64,000 nucleotides of DNA, taken from positions 73,103,401 through 73,167,400 of the forward strand of contig CM049315.1 in assembly GCA_026874595.1 (NCBI GenBank), given 5' to 3'. Under the pieces are notes generated by a model, which was not told where the DNA came from, made no database searches, and saw only the letters and a program-made list of their open reading frames with translations. Shown in pieces: positions 51,733 to 62,163 of the stretch (position 1 is the stretch's first letter; every line of letters begins with the position of its first letter). The translations under genes were made by a program, and so were the position numbers. This stretch comes from Sipunculus nudus. Taxonomy: Eukaryota; Annelida; Sipuncula; Golfingiida; Sipunculidae.

Positions 51733-51914
51733 TATTGAGTAGAACTTCCGTATTACGAACACTCACGGAACTGACATTTTGCCAGCAATAGAGAGGCGCC
51801 TTAAGTAGGGAGGTCATAGATTTCGGGACCTACTTTCAAGGGACTGTCCGTAAGTGGTTGTAAATAGGAGGTGGCCTAAGTACAGAGGTGCGCGTAAGGA
51901 GATGTTCCACTGTA
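51733..51914. mobile_element. Short pogo/Tc1-like MITE, tentative
   Basis: The left end (AGTAGAACTTCCGTATTACG) and inverted right end (CAGTGGAACATCTCCTTACG) are imperfect inverted repeats. TA-rich flanks do not allow a clean duplication call. About 180 bp, no coding sequence. Confidence 0.45.
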
Positions 51915-52197
51915 TATATAAATAAAGTCCATGGATAATATACAAACACCGACACACTATATATATATATAACAGGGAAATTTAATGCAGTTGGAATCAT
52001 GGTGTATCGGATTTCCTTAGATCACTCTTACGATTTTTTGACCGCTTCAGCGATAAGTTATGTGTACGTGAACGCGCTTGGCGTGTCACATTACCGTTGG
52101 CTCGCTCGGTTTGAGAGATGATCCCAGGTGACGTAACCCTGAATGCTAGTTACTGGCAGGGTGCCACTGTAGGCGTTAATCTTAAATAGTGACAGCC

Positions 52198-52395
52198 TCA
52201 TATGACAGAACTGCTGTAATTATCCAGAGACCACTGTAGCCATATTATTATGATTGAATGGAAGACGGAGAACGGTCTCAGGACTGCAGTCAAAATGTTA
52301 TCAAGTGAGCCCGTTTTCCTCTGGGAGTCGGCTTGTTCGATGGGTGGAGTGGACTCAAACTGCAGAGATGATTTTAAAAGATGGACTCAATGTGT
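52198..52395 (+). repeat. Dispersed repeat, copy 1 (inverted copy at 56030-56235)
   Basis: About 195 bp with roughly 70% identity to the reverse complement of 56030-56235. Shared phrases are GTTTTCCTCTGGGAGTCGG, 'attatccagagaccactg' and 'aactgcagagatga'. The 176-codon frame from 52250 starts in it and has no domain, so the frame is probably incidental. Confidence 0.7.
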
Positions 52396-52399
52396 TTGT

Positions 52400-52990
52400 A
52401 TGGTAAAGCCAATTAAAAAAAAAGATGTAAAATCTTATATTATTTTACATATGAAATTAAAATCTATATATTGCTCTAACCCTACCCTCCCCCTGTCATT
52501 TTTTTTATTTGGAACTTTTTTTATAACCTTCAATGTTACCCATGTGAAATGTCGATATCTAAAGTTCCAATATAAGAGTGTAAATATTTACTATTTAAAC
52601 AGGAAGGCCTCAGATGATGTAGTGTGCAAGTATCTACCAGGTTTTAGGCTTACGCTCCCGAGGCAGCGGAAATCTTGCGCTTCTAAAGAAGCAACTGATT
52701 TTCCCGCTGCCTGCTTTGACCGTTATGATACACTTAGACACCAGGTGGCGGGTGGTTGTCTGCTGAAAACGTGTGTATGATGTGACAAGCAGATGCCAAC
52801 TAACAAACACTCGACAGGCATCCTGGCTCCGCCCATAGCTAAAGCGCAGCTTCATGACATTTTTATGCTTACACTTAGTAAAGAACAGTCGAATTGTAAT
52901 TGCTCCCTCTGCATTCTCGCATCATCAACCGATTCGATTATGACATTACGACTATGTTAGCTTCGCCATGTATCTGTTGTCTGCGAAACT
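52400..52990. other. Intergenic, nothing firm
   Basis: It contains the rest of the long frame starting at 52250 and AT-rich sequence. No recognisable protein family. Confidence 0.35.
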
Positions 52991-52999
52991 GAAACAGTC

Positions 53000-53081
53000 A
53001 GCGAGGTGTGCACGGAGCCTATGTGTGCCAGCGTATACAATCGGCCCAGTATTTTCCTCTGAGCAATTTGTCTTCGTAACA
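53000..53081 (+). mobile_element. Degraded left LTR of a TRIM-like element
   Basis: Its last 45 bases (TCGGCCCAGTATTTTCC to TCTTCGTAACA) match the end of the LTR at 53187-53342 with a few differences. The earlier part aligns only loosely and has lost the box B segment. Confidence 0.65.
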
Positions 53082-53084
53082 AAA

Positions 53085-53101
53085 TGGGGGCTCGTCCGGA
53101 T
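53085..53101 (+). other. Primer binding site, tRNA-Pro type
   Basis: TGGGGGCTCGTCCGGAT begins 3 bases after the LTR end. It equals the well-known tRNA-Pro primer site (TGGGGGCTCGTCCGGGAT) except for one missing G. Its position is what a retroelement needs to start minus-strand DNA synthesis. Confidence 0.75.
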
Positions 53102-53186
53102 TTGGCCCAGGGAATAAACTCACCAAAGTGTGACTCCTGGGATTATTAGTCTTGTTCTGAACGCAGAACGCTCTTAAGAGGGTGTA
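53102..53186 (+). mobile_element. TRIM-like internal region, non-coding
   Basis: Only 85 bases lie between the primer site and the right LTR. A short purine run (AAGAGGG, 53176-53182) just before the LTR may be the polypurine tract. No gag or pol, so this is a miniature, non-autonomous retroelement. Confidence 0.6.
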
Positions 53187-53342
53187 TGTTACGGGGTGAC
53201 ATATAGGCGGACCGAACTGTCACGCTAGTGAAGTTTGCTTTTCTAGCGAAGCGGTTGGAACGCCGGACATGTGCGCCACCGACATGGGTTCGAATCCCGA
53301 ATCGGCCCAGCATTTTCCCCTGAACAATATGTCTTCGTAACA
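53187..53342 (+). mobile_element. Right LTR of a TRIM-like element, with tRNA-like pol III boxes
   Basis: The 156-bp repeat starts TGTTACG and ends CGTAACA, a 7-bp terminal inversion as usual for LTRs. Inside are TAGCGAAGCGGTTGG (box A-like, about 53244) and GGTTCGAATCCC (a perfect box B core, about 53288), spaced as in tRNA genes. A second copy, split by the 9.4-kb element, lies at 449-10043. Alternatively this is a tRNA-derived SINE that happens to have inverted ends. The adjacent primer site and paired left copy favour an LTR. Confidence 0.72.
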
Positions 53343-55440
53343 ATATATGCCTGTACCCACATACACACACACTATGTTGCATATAGAATACTTCTGTTAG
53401 CTGTTTAACTAATTCTAGACAAGACACCTTTTGGGCACATGTCCAACCAATGGGCAACTGAGTCGAAAATGAGGAAACACAATGATTATAACACTTCCAC
53501 GAATGGGGGCCACCGATACGCTGTCGAATATTGGCATAGCGTGAGCACACGTAGACATCGATTTTAGCTTTGAGTCGATTCAAAACTTTTTTACGAATTG
53601 TTAAATTTCGTAGGCCATATGTAACTCTTAGAGTTACTCTGCAGGTGTGCTTGCAGGTGCTGAGTGCTCGACCGTGACCTGAAAAGATGGCCAGGCCACA
53701 CTGCGCGGAGCATGAGGCTGGACCTTTTCTGCATTCACTTATTTTTTGCCAAGATTCCAATGTTCATTCGTGCATTTGTAAATATTACTTGATAAAGCTC
53801 CTGAATGTGGAGAATATGCTTGTTCCACAATCCGAAATGCCCATTCCCGAAATGTCCTGAAAGTTTCATGAGAATCCGTGTGTAACTGCCCCCTACACGC
53901 TATTAATCGGAAACTTCACATAGTATATTCATATACGAATCCATTTTTTTCATAACCCGCCATTCCCGTTTAATTTCTCCAAGCTCTTTTGTGCGACTGT
54001 TTAAAAATTGAGCAGTTCAGACTAAATAATACCTAAAATATCTTCATACACATTATATTTGCGACACAGAGGAATATTCTTTGCTGGTAGGTACCCGGTA
54101 CACCTTACCCGGTGAAAGCGTGATTTCTCATTCTTAACATGGATAAACATAGTTTAGTCCGGTAGAAATTACACTCTAATGTAGTGTTTATGAATTCAGA
54201 TATTTTTATATGGAATGTTAACCACTCGAAAAACATATAATAAACCAGCCCATTCCCTGATAATTAAAAAGTAATTGCTTGATACACAAACCCGTATACT
54301 CATTGAATATTCATGTGCGCCCTCATATATATTTGCAGCTGCCTTAAGAATACCATCTCTATACTGCAGAATTTGCTTTACATCGATACAATTATCCGCA
54401 GTTACCACTACCAAATGACAGTAAATGAGCCCATGTAATCATCATAATTTATTTATTGTAACAATCAACTGATCTTTCTGACGTCAGGCAAGTTCTGCTG
54501 TTTCAAAGTAATCAAGAGCTCCTGCGAAAGAAAACCACTAATATGCTGGTTGGACACTCCTGAACCAGCTTTTGAACAGGTTCTTTGCACAAAAAATGCA
54601 TAACATTAAAAATGAATGAATAAAATAACATAATTTGTAAAAAAGAGGCTCTCATTCTTTATAATTATCAATAGATGTTCTTTCGCGTTTAAAAAATCAG
54701 TGTAAATTTACGTGCATATGGCCCCTTCAATCCTTAATATTGTGTGCCCATGGCCCCGCACCCAGCACTCGCACACATCCCGTAAGGCAATCACACACAA
54801 TCATTCCAGACTCGCACACTCGGTATGTTTAACAATGCCTCGCATACCTGCATGTAAATGTCCCAGAAAAAAATATGTAAATATGAAGCATATGGGCAAT
54901 GTATCGCTTGGTATGAAAATTAGAAAATTGAAATACAGTTCAAAATAGGTTGTGTTTCACACAATTTTGATATCTGATAAATCCACGAACACAGCCAGAC
55001 ACAAACAGTTCTAAAAAGCTCACGTTTCCACCAACACAGTGCTCAAGGTTAAGATAGAAGCATGTTTAATAGATCACTCTTGGTATGGAAATCTAAAACT
55101 GATAAAAATACACTGTTTGAACACAACCTTGATCTCTGGTATATCCAAGAAAATATGACCTCATCGGGAATTCACCCACGCATTATGCGACATTTACACA
55201 CTCATAGGATATTCACACACACGCTGTGTATATTATATTTTGATATTCTACTATAATAGGCAAAATGTGAATGTCCCATGTCCAGCGTGTGAACGTCATA
55301 TGAGCAGTGTATCTTACGGTCACTTAATATCTAACGCCCTTGTATAAGCTCGTCCATATTTTGCCAGTGAAATAACGTGAAGAATATAAGAATTTGACTC
55401 CGAGTGATGCAAACCTCTTTCACTCCTCATTTAAATAGTC
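53343..55440. other. Intergenic, nothing firm
   Basis: A 204-codon minus-strand frame (53760-53146) overlaps the LTR and shows no domain. The rest is AT-rich, with no splice-supported exon or repeat recognised. A short C-run lies at 55441-55448. Confidence 0.35.
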
Positions 55441-55461
55441 CCCCCCCCTCAACATATAGCG

Positions 55462-56115
55462 TTATGAAGCGTAGCAGCTTAATTCTAGCGAACCGCAAGA
55501 ATGATTACTGATGCGTAGCTCGCATGTGTTCGGTATATATCGTTTCGAATGCCTATGATGTTGGTAGCAGAAGCACGGTGGTTCTTTGTTATTCGTTGTA
55601 AATAGTGGCTCCTTTGACACAAACTGCAGATTTATTGTGATGAACTCGTAACAGCTGGTTATGCTTCGTGTCTGATTCAACTTATGCATTATCATTTTAT
55701 CTGGGCCGAATCGCGCGGAATTTCGTAACCTCTTGGTAGCGCATCGGGAGATCAATTCATGGAAGTGGGAACGCCCTTTTACGCTCATCCCGAGTCATTC
55801 AAGAGTTCCGTACATTTTCCCTATAATATGAACAGCTATTGACGGAGGTATTTCTTTGAAACCATTCATATGAACTGTTTGGATCTTGTTAGTATTTATC
55901 ATCAAGCCTGGATGATTTTTGTTGTTTATAAAACTTTTCACTCGCAATGCTTTCAACCACATTTTGTTACCTCTTTCAACGAAATATAAGACATAGAAAA
56001 AAAGGCAATTAGTGGAGGAGACGAAGGGTCCATAAATTAATATCATCTCCGCAGTTCGATTCCACTCTGTACCCATGGAACTAACCGACTCCCAGAGGAA
56101 AACGGACCCACTCAT
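55462..56115 (-). pseudogene. Long minus-strand frame with one in-frame stop, unidentified
   Basis: 218 codons are open in one frame apart from a TGA near 55790. The first part overlaps the repeat copy at 56030-56235; the rest (KMWLKALRVKSFINNKNHP, then IPPSIAVHIIGKMYGTLE, then CATKRLRNSARFGPDKMI) is not repeated elsewhere in the window. No domain recognised. It could be part of a decayed mobile-element gene or chance. Confidence 0.3.
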
Positions 56116-56235
56116 TATAATTCTGATTGCAGTCCTTAGACCGTTCTGTCTGTTGTTCAGTCATTTTAAAATATGCCTGCAGTGGTCGTTGGATAATCAT
56201 GGCAGTTCTATCAGTGCTTATGAATCTATCACTAT
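56030..56235 (-). repeat. Dispersed repeat, copy 2 (inverse of 52198-52395)
   Basis: See 52198-52395. The pair lies 3.6 kb apart in opposite orientation. A segment GCAGTTCGATTCCACTC on the plus strand is box B-like, so a tRNA-related origin is possible, but no box A was found. Confidence 0.65.
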
Positions 56236-56272
56236 GTGCGATTAACGCCGACAGTGACGCCCTGCCAGCAAA

Positions 56273-56842
56273 CTGAAGCCTAAAACAAACTAACGCGCGC
56301 GTCACGCGTGCGCCACGCGCTTGGCTCGCGACAAATTCAAAACACACTTACGCGGCTACAACGCGCACGACACGCGTCAGATTGGATGGCATTAACTTAG
56401 CACCTATTCTATTTTTATTTATCTTTAGAAAAATAATAATTTTGATGATCAGCATTGAATTAATTGTGTAAAAATATGTATCTGTGATAAAACATGTTCT
56501 TCATATGACAGAACTCAGTTACCATTCTTTACAATATTTATATATTAGTTTTGCTTTGTTGCACGTTTTCAATCCAGATAACAAACCAATATTTATAGAT
56601 CAACGAATGATAACAAACGTTTCACCCGCAGTTAAATATAGAATCCGTTTGCTGGGGAGGGAAACCCCCTCTTAAGTTATCAGGAATCCCCACGCGACAA
56701 GCCCGCGTCACGCGTCAAAAATCGCTCCAGGAGCGTGACGCGGGCGTTAGTCTGTTTTATCAATTATAAATAGAGTGGAGCGACTTTTTCCGGATTTGAT
56801 GCTTGACGCGTGACGCGCGCGTTAGTGTGTTTTGGGTTTCAG
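56273..56842. mobile_element. GC-rich TIR element, 570 bp
   Basis: The left end is CTGAAGCCTAAAACAAAC followed by TAACGCGCGCGTCACGCG. The right end, inverted, is CTGAAACCCAAAACACAC followed by the same TAACGCGCGCGTCACGCG block. Further ACGCG motifs fill both arms (to 56385 and from 56690). The centre is AT-rich and non-coding. No target duplication is evident. Confidence 0.75.
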
Positions 56843-56979
56843 CGAGCGCACGTCACTCCTGCGACAAACGGAAACGATTTATGTTATACCTCATAAAATA
56901 CCTCATCACTTAAGCGAACACAAAATCGTGAGAGTGATCCAAAGAAATCCGAACCACTGTGAATCCGACTGCAATAAAT

Positions 56980-57015
56980 TCCGTGATATATATATATATA
57001 TTTATATATATATTG
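56980..57015. repeat. (AT)n microsatellite
   Basis: Short alternating AT run interrupted once. Confidence 0.9.
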
Positions 57016-57102
57016 TCCACAGGTTAATTTGCAGGTTAACTGGTCTGCTCTGTTCGCTTGTTAAATTCTGACTGCCCGTTGATGGCACTTTCCCTGTCAG
57101 GG

Positions 57103-57240
57103 CGAGAATTTTGTGAAACGGACAAAATCAAATCAGTGTGGTCAGTGTGAAAAAATACATCCACACAGATCTTGTCGAGCAGTTGGCCAACGGCGCAATT
57201 TCTGTAATAAACTTAATAATTTTGTGTCTGTGTGTTTCTG
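57103..57240 (+). pseudogene. Orphan gag zinc-knuckle fragment
   Basis: One frame reads ENFVKRTKSN, then CGQCEKIHPHRSC (C-x2-C-x3-H-x4-C), then a second, altered knuckle with FCNKLNNFVSVC. Paired knuckles of this form, 'C..C...H....C' then 'C..C...NHF...C', occur in gag proteins of Ty3-type retrotransposons, where they bind the element RNA. The second knuckle has lost its His and one Cys. Nothing recognisable as capsid, protease or reverse transcriptase lies next to it. Confidence 0.5.
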
Positions 57241-58349
57241 GCCAAACCATAAAATAATTGAATTACTAAATCAAATTAGTTGATTCCATGTTGATTTTGT
57301 GTTACTGCATTTCTGTCAATTTTTTTCGTAATGTTGCTCATATTATCTTGAATGTTTCTTTATGAAAAATTGTTTGTTTCTAGAGAGTGTTAATGGATAT
57401 AATATAATGTTGATGTCCTAGTGTATTCAATCATCTTGTTCCTCAACTAAGTAATTTAAATCTGTGTACATGTATTAAGATAACTGCTTAGTATAATTAT
57501 ATGTTAGGCAAAAAACGTTATGTTTCTCATTTTTTTCATGAATGAGTAGAACCTGTCGAATTTTCTGCACCTTTTTATTTCCAGATAATCGGGGGACATC
57601 ATGATAATAACATAATTTGTTTGATAAAGTCAGGAAAAGACAAAACAGCAAAGGGAAATTTTCATGAAATGTTTATTATTTTACTTCCTTGAATGTCAAA
57701 TTCCCTGGAGCTCAATATAAGTAAAATTAAAGTGAAAATCAAAATCAAAATGTTTGAAGCGGGAGTCTACACTGACGCATGGTACCTTAGAAACCAACCT
57801 GTTTTTGCCTATCAAGATTCCTTTACAAATGGTATTTATATAGTTGAATTGAGAATTTTGTATAGCCCGTATATGTAAAATTATATCTGAACTTGAGTAT
57901 TAATTAGAGCTTCGATGGATACTCCGCCGGGATCCTGATTTCTATATAGTCGAAGACGTAAACGTTGCAAAATTGTTAGTGGGGTTTACATGTTTGATTT
58001 CCTACTATTATATGGGAAATAAAAAAAAAAAACAAACAAAAAAACAAGAAAACAAGTGGTCTGTTTTAAATGGAAAGACTTCACTAAGAAATTTTCCTTT
58101 GGGATCTAAATCTGGTGCAGAATATGGAGCATTAATCATTATAAAACGCGTAAACATACATTCAGCGTCGTTGTCGTAACACGCGAATACCATGGAGATG
58201 AGGAGACACATGTCATGTGATTACGCGCCTGCCGCCCATGACGATTGTCGTAATATGTCGTCTGTTCAATGATACTGTGTTGTTATAAAATGTAATCTGC
58301 TAAAAGCCAGCCCATCTGTGCTTGATCTGTGAAGGGAGAGCAGAATAAA

Positions 58350-58388
<39 letters not shown>

Positions 58389-58562
58389 ATAGCAATGATA
58401 AAGTGTATTTATAGTCATTTAATAAATAATTTTGTATTAAAGTTGTATAAGGAGAGATCTTAAAATTATCAGGCGACCATACACAAATTCGATGTCAAAA
58501 TCAGTAAATATGAAATGCTTTTGCATATATATATTTTGCATATATATATTTATATATATATA

Positions 58563-58619
<57 letters not shown>

Positions 58620-58980
58620 TACTTTTCTATTTATATGGAACATTCTTTGTTCTTTTGATGTTGAACCTGTCCTCCTGATATCACTTTAAAATTGTATATC
58701 AGAGTGCTGGTGTCTTTGTGGTCCTAGTAAACGCACAGAGAGACAAGTTTAAGGTGTGCGTAAAGTTCTCTATTGCTGCCCCATCTCTCTAAAAGAAAGA
58801 ACTCGTCAGTCTATTTACACCTAACATTCATGAGTGGGCTCTAGTATAAGGTGCAACCCTCCTGTTTTATTCCTGTTTTTTTTTATATTTTTTTTTGGTG
58901 GAGGTAACCGCCTTCATTTTTAAATGCTGACTTATCTAATTCTTTAACTAAGTATATGGACATCTGCAAAGTTTCCATTA
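57241..58980. other. Intergenic, AT-rich
   Basis: (AT)n tracts lie at 58355-58382 and 58540-58618. An A-run block sits at 58019-58050. No gene recognised. Confidence 0.45.
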
Positions 58981-58984
58981 CGGT

Positions 58985-59305
58985 TTGGGGCTACTTGACA
59001 AGGCGGTAGCACTCGCTTCCTATCATTTTTATTTAGTATCCTGCTGTCACCCAGGTCTACCGCACCTGCGGGTCCTGGGTGTGTAATCATCCCCAATGCT
59101 GGGTCATAACACCAAGGAACCCCCCAAAGACGCACATGTAATGTGAGTGAACGCCGGCTGTTGGGCACAGCCTTCCCACTAAGCCTGTAAAGCGCTCATT
59201 CTGGGTCGGGCCGACCTTGAAAAACCTCACCGCCTCGGCTGAGATTCGAATCCATGATCTCCCGGCTTTGAGTGCTGCGCTCTACCCCTGAGCCACAGAA
59301 GCCGG
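58985..59305 (-). mobile_element. tRNA-derived SINE, copy 1
   Basis: Read on the minus strand from 59305: GGCTTCTGTGGCTCAGGGGTAGAGC (box A-like TGGCTCAGGGGTAGAGC) and GGATTCGAATCTC (box B) about 30 bases on. A roughly 250-bp body follows, ending GCTACCGCCTTGTCAAGTAG then CCCCAAA. The tRNA-like head, length and lack of coding sequence define a SINE. Confidence 0.85.
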
Positions 59306-59356
59306 TTTTAATTATATATGATTTGTCATCTGTTTTAAGTGGCAGTCAATTGGAAA

Positions 59357-59666
59357 TTGGGGCTACTTGACAAGGCGGTAGCACTCGCTTCCTATCATTT
59401 TTATTTAGTATCCTGGTGTCACCCAGGTCTACCGCACCTGCGGGTCCTTGGTGTGTAATCATCCCCATTACTCGGTCATAACACCGAGGAACCCCCCAAA
59501 GACGCACATGTAAAGTGAGTGATACAAGGCTATGGGGCACAGCCTTCCCATTAAGCCTGCAAAGCGGTCACCCTGGGTGGGCCGACCGTGATAAACCTCA
59601 CCGCCTCGGCTGAGAATCGAACCCATGATCTCCCGGCTTTGAGTCCTGCGCCACAGAAGCCGGTTT
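59357..59666 (-). mobile_element. tRNA-derived SINE, copy 2, head damaged
   Basis: Same body and orientation as copy 1, about 50 bp further on. A deletion of about 17 bases in the head removes most of box A (CTCTACCCCTGAG is missing on the plus strand). Box B remains. Such a copy should not be transcribed by pol III. Confidence 0.85.
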
Positions 59667-60326
59667 TTTATTATATTATTATATATGTGCCAGTCAATTG
59701 AAAATTATTATATTCTATATAAATAAAAAATAAAGCATAGACTTTTATGTAATTTTATTTATTATAATGAAAGAGTATATATACACTTAGATTCGCGTAC
59801 ACAGTATCATTGTAAGACATTGCAGCTACAACCCTTGTCACTATTATAAGACTAACCCATTACCCCCGTGATAAAATAGGTTGCCCCATAACTCAGTCTT
59901 TAGGCTTCCTGGTCTAGGGTAGAAAGTGCGAGAGACTGCTGTTGGTCCACGTGTGGCTCTAGGATTGGGAGTCTCCGCCCAGCTGCAAGCTACTTCTCTG
60001 AACAAGCCAGTTTAGTTAATTAATTTGCCCAAATATGCCTTATGACAGCAACACTGAATATACAATAAGCTGAATGATGCTTACGTCTCCATTACATGTA
60101 CTTACAAGGTAAAAAGTAAGAAAAACCAAGAAAATCCAAGGAAATGTCGCGTTCCATTATTCCATACTTTGTATTATTTGCATTGTAAAAACAATGGTTA
60201 TTTAGTGTGACACTTTGTAAATTTTTAAAGTGATTTACCCCCAAAATAAGCCATACCAGTTTGTACGGAAGACGGCAGGGCCAGACTGGAACTGTCAATG
60301 TCGAAAGTTGACTTTAGGTCTTGATA
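59667..60326. other. Intergenic, nothing recognised
   Basis: AT-rich sequence without recognised elements, ending at the solo LTR. Confidence 0.4.
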
Positions 60327-61166
60327 TTTTTACGGAACCTAATATAAACAGATTACGTATGCGTTATGAACACAAATTTTGTAATGGAGATAAAACAAAT
60401 CAGATTTTGTAACACTAGGCAGCGTGAAATGTCTAGGGGAATAAATAGGGAAGTCAGCGTTTTTTTTTGTTAACAAATAGCTATATTCTTAAAACAACTC
60501 TAACATTACAATACACTAAATAAATACAATTAAAAATACAGTAAAACAGCGGTATAACAACAAATCAATACAATCACACAGAAAAATAAACAATTTGCAC
60601 AGTACCTGGATACCACCACCGTCACAACAATAAGTTCTTTAAAATATCTATGTCGGATGAAAAGTCCACACCAATCCTCTCGGAGAATAACAGTCCAATG
60701 TAAAGCTCTTGTAACAATCAAGAAAGTAACTTGAGGCAGGCAGCATTAAATTGTATAGAGTTAGTAATAGCAAAATTCCTGAAATTACTGGATAATCGGA
60801 CAGGTCCCACAAACTGACATAATACGTCTGTGTCCGCTGGAATCTTCTCTCCTCTCTCTCGGCTCTAAAACACAGCCCCCTATTTATAACTTCTCGCCCC
60901 AAGCCGTGAATTTTCCACTTCTCGGGCAGTCTAAAGAATCCAATCCACAGTTAACACGCGTTACAGGAATCATCTAGAAAAACATCGCTGTGCCTCTACA
61001 TATTAGGGTTCACACGTGACCTCGGCCAGGCGAGAAAGCCCCACGCTAGCATGACAACGAGAGTTCAACCAGTACGGATTAAACATAGAGTGCAACAAGC
61101 GGCCCGGGGAGGGCGCCACAACACGAGTTACGCCCGTGTCATACAATAAAAAGAGCCCTTGTAACA
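60327..61166 (-). mobile_element. Solo LTR, about 840 bp, most complete copy of its family
   Basis: Read on the minus strand it starts TGTTACAAGGGCTCTTTTTA (61166) and ends GGTTCCGTAAAA (60327), where the copy at 37905 has GGTTCCGTAACA. It has a TATAAATA box (about 60889), the same 'GAGCCGAGAGAGA' and 'ATTCCAGCGGACAC' leader seen at 23.9 kb and 37.4 kb, and 'GCTGCCTAGTGTTACA' near the end. No retroelement genes on either side. Confidence 0.75.
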
Positions 61167-61278
61167 ATATATAATACCGTACAGAAAAAGTACCCCATCC
61201 GACACAGCAAAGGTTGCAAAACATACGGCAAGAACAAGGTAGCTTAACCATTTTTCTATGCTGTCATCTGATGGTTTA

Positions 61279-61545
61279 TTATCTTTGTGAGCCGATGTCT
61301 TCACGTTCTCTTGGGATGTACATGTTATTTCTTGAATTCACACTTTCTGCAGTTGCATTATTTTTCGCGTTTACTTCACTGCCCGGATCTTCTTCGGTTG
61401 ATCCTTGGTTGAGACTGGCGGAGGTATCCTGGCTTAATGTCTCCAACGTCCAACGATATCCGATAAAAACCTTCATCATGCACCGACATGTTTCCTTCAT
61501 TAAAGAAGCTAGACTGAAGAGAGATCATTTCATCTTATACACTGT
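61279..61545 (-). CDS. Possible exon, frame uncertain
   Basis: Two overlapping minus-strand frames look coding-like. One reads YRWTLETLSQDTSASLNQGS, then an acidic, Asn/Ser-rich tail to a TAA near 61276. The other reads SSFFNEGNMSVHDEGFYRIS, then VGDIKPGYLRQ to a TGA. An acceptor-like CTCTTCAG precedes 61522. I cannot choose between the frames and recognise neither product. Confidence 0.3.
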
Positions 61546-61828
61546 TAAAGAACTGCAAATATGATATGTCAGAAGTGATTACATACAACATTCCATAGCC
61601 ATTTAGTAAGAGAAAATCGGGAGACTTTAGTTTGCCTGTGAAAAAATATTGCAGATATAAATCAATATAGTTATTCTTAATGTTTAATTAATGATAAAGG
61701 GGCAACTGCTTAGCGGGGACCCGCAGCAATGGGCTGAGCAGGCCAAATCGACCGAAAGGTAAAAGGTGGCCCGGAGCAGTGGGCAGGGGAGGGCCAGTCA
61801 ACAGTGGAATGCAGCCGTAGACTAATGC

Positions 61829-62121
61829 CTAGCTCACATATACACCGGGCGCCGTACGTTTTTTCAACCCGGCGGCTTGCCGTGGTTTTCGAAACCTCAC
61901 GCTCACCGTGTGATTTTTTATCTCACGTTGTTTGCACTCACATAATCTACGGCGACTCTACGGTGACCTCCGAAACTTGGTTGGTTAAGGGGCCGTCAGG
62001 GAACCGTAGGGTGACTGTGCGGGTTCTCTGCATGAAGCAAGTACACGGTGCCCGGTTGGTGACCGGAAGGTGCCCTGCTGGCGGTCGCTGGCACCGTACG
62101 GCAACTTGAGGCAATTTTCTG

Positions 62122-62163
<42 letters not shown>

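Noticed and set aside
52250-52780. 176-codon plus-strand frame
   Set aside because: It starts inside a dispersed repeat and runs through low-complexity sequence. No domain seen.
53244-53300. A functional tRNA gene
   Set aside because: Box A and box B are present but a seven-pair acceptor stem and a proper anticodon arm are not. It lies within an LTR-like repeat.
53146-53760. 204-codon minus-strand frame
   Set aside because: A third of it is antisense to the LTR and internal region. The rest has no recognisable domain, splice partner or coding-like bias that I can defend.
59240-59305. A functional tRNA gene on the minus strand
   Set aside because: The tRNA-like head is continuous with a SINE body repeated next to it.
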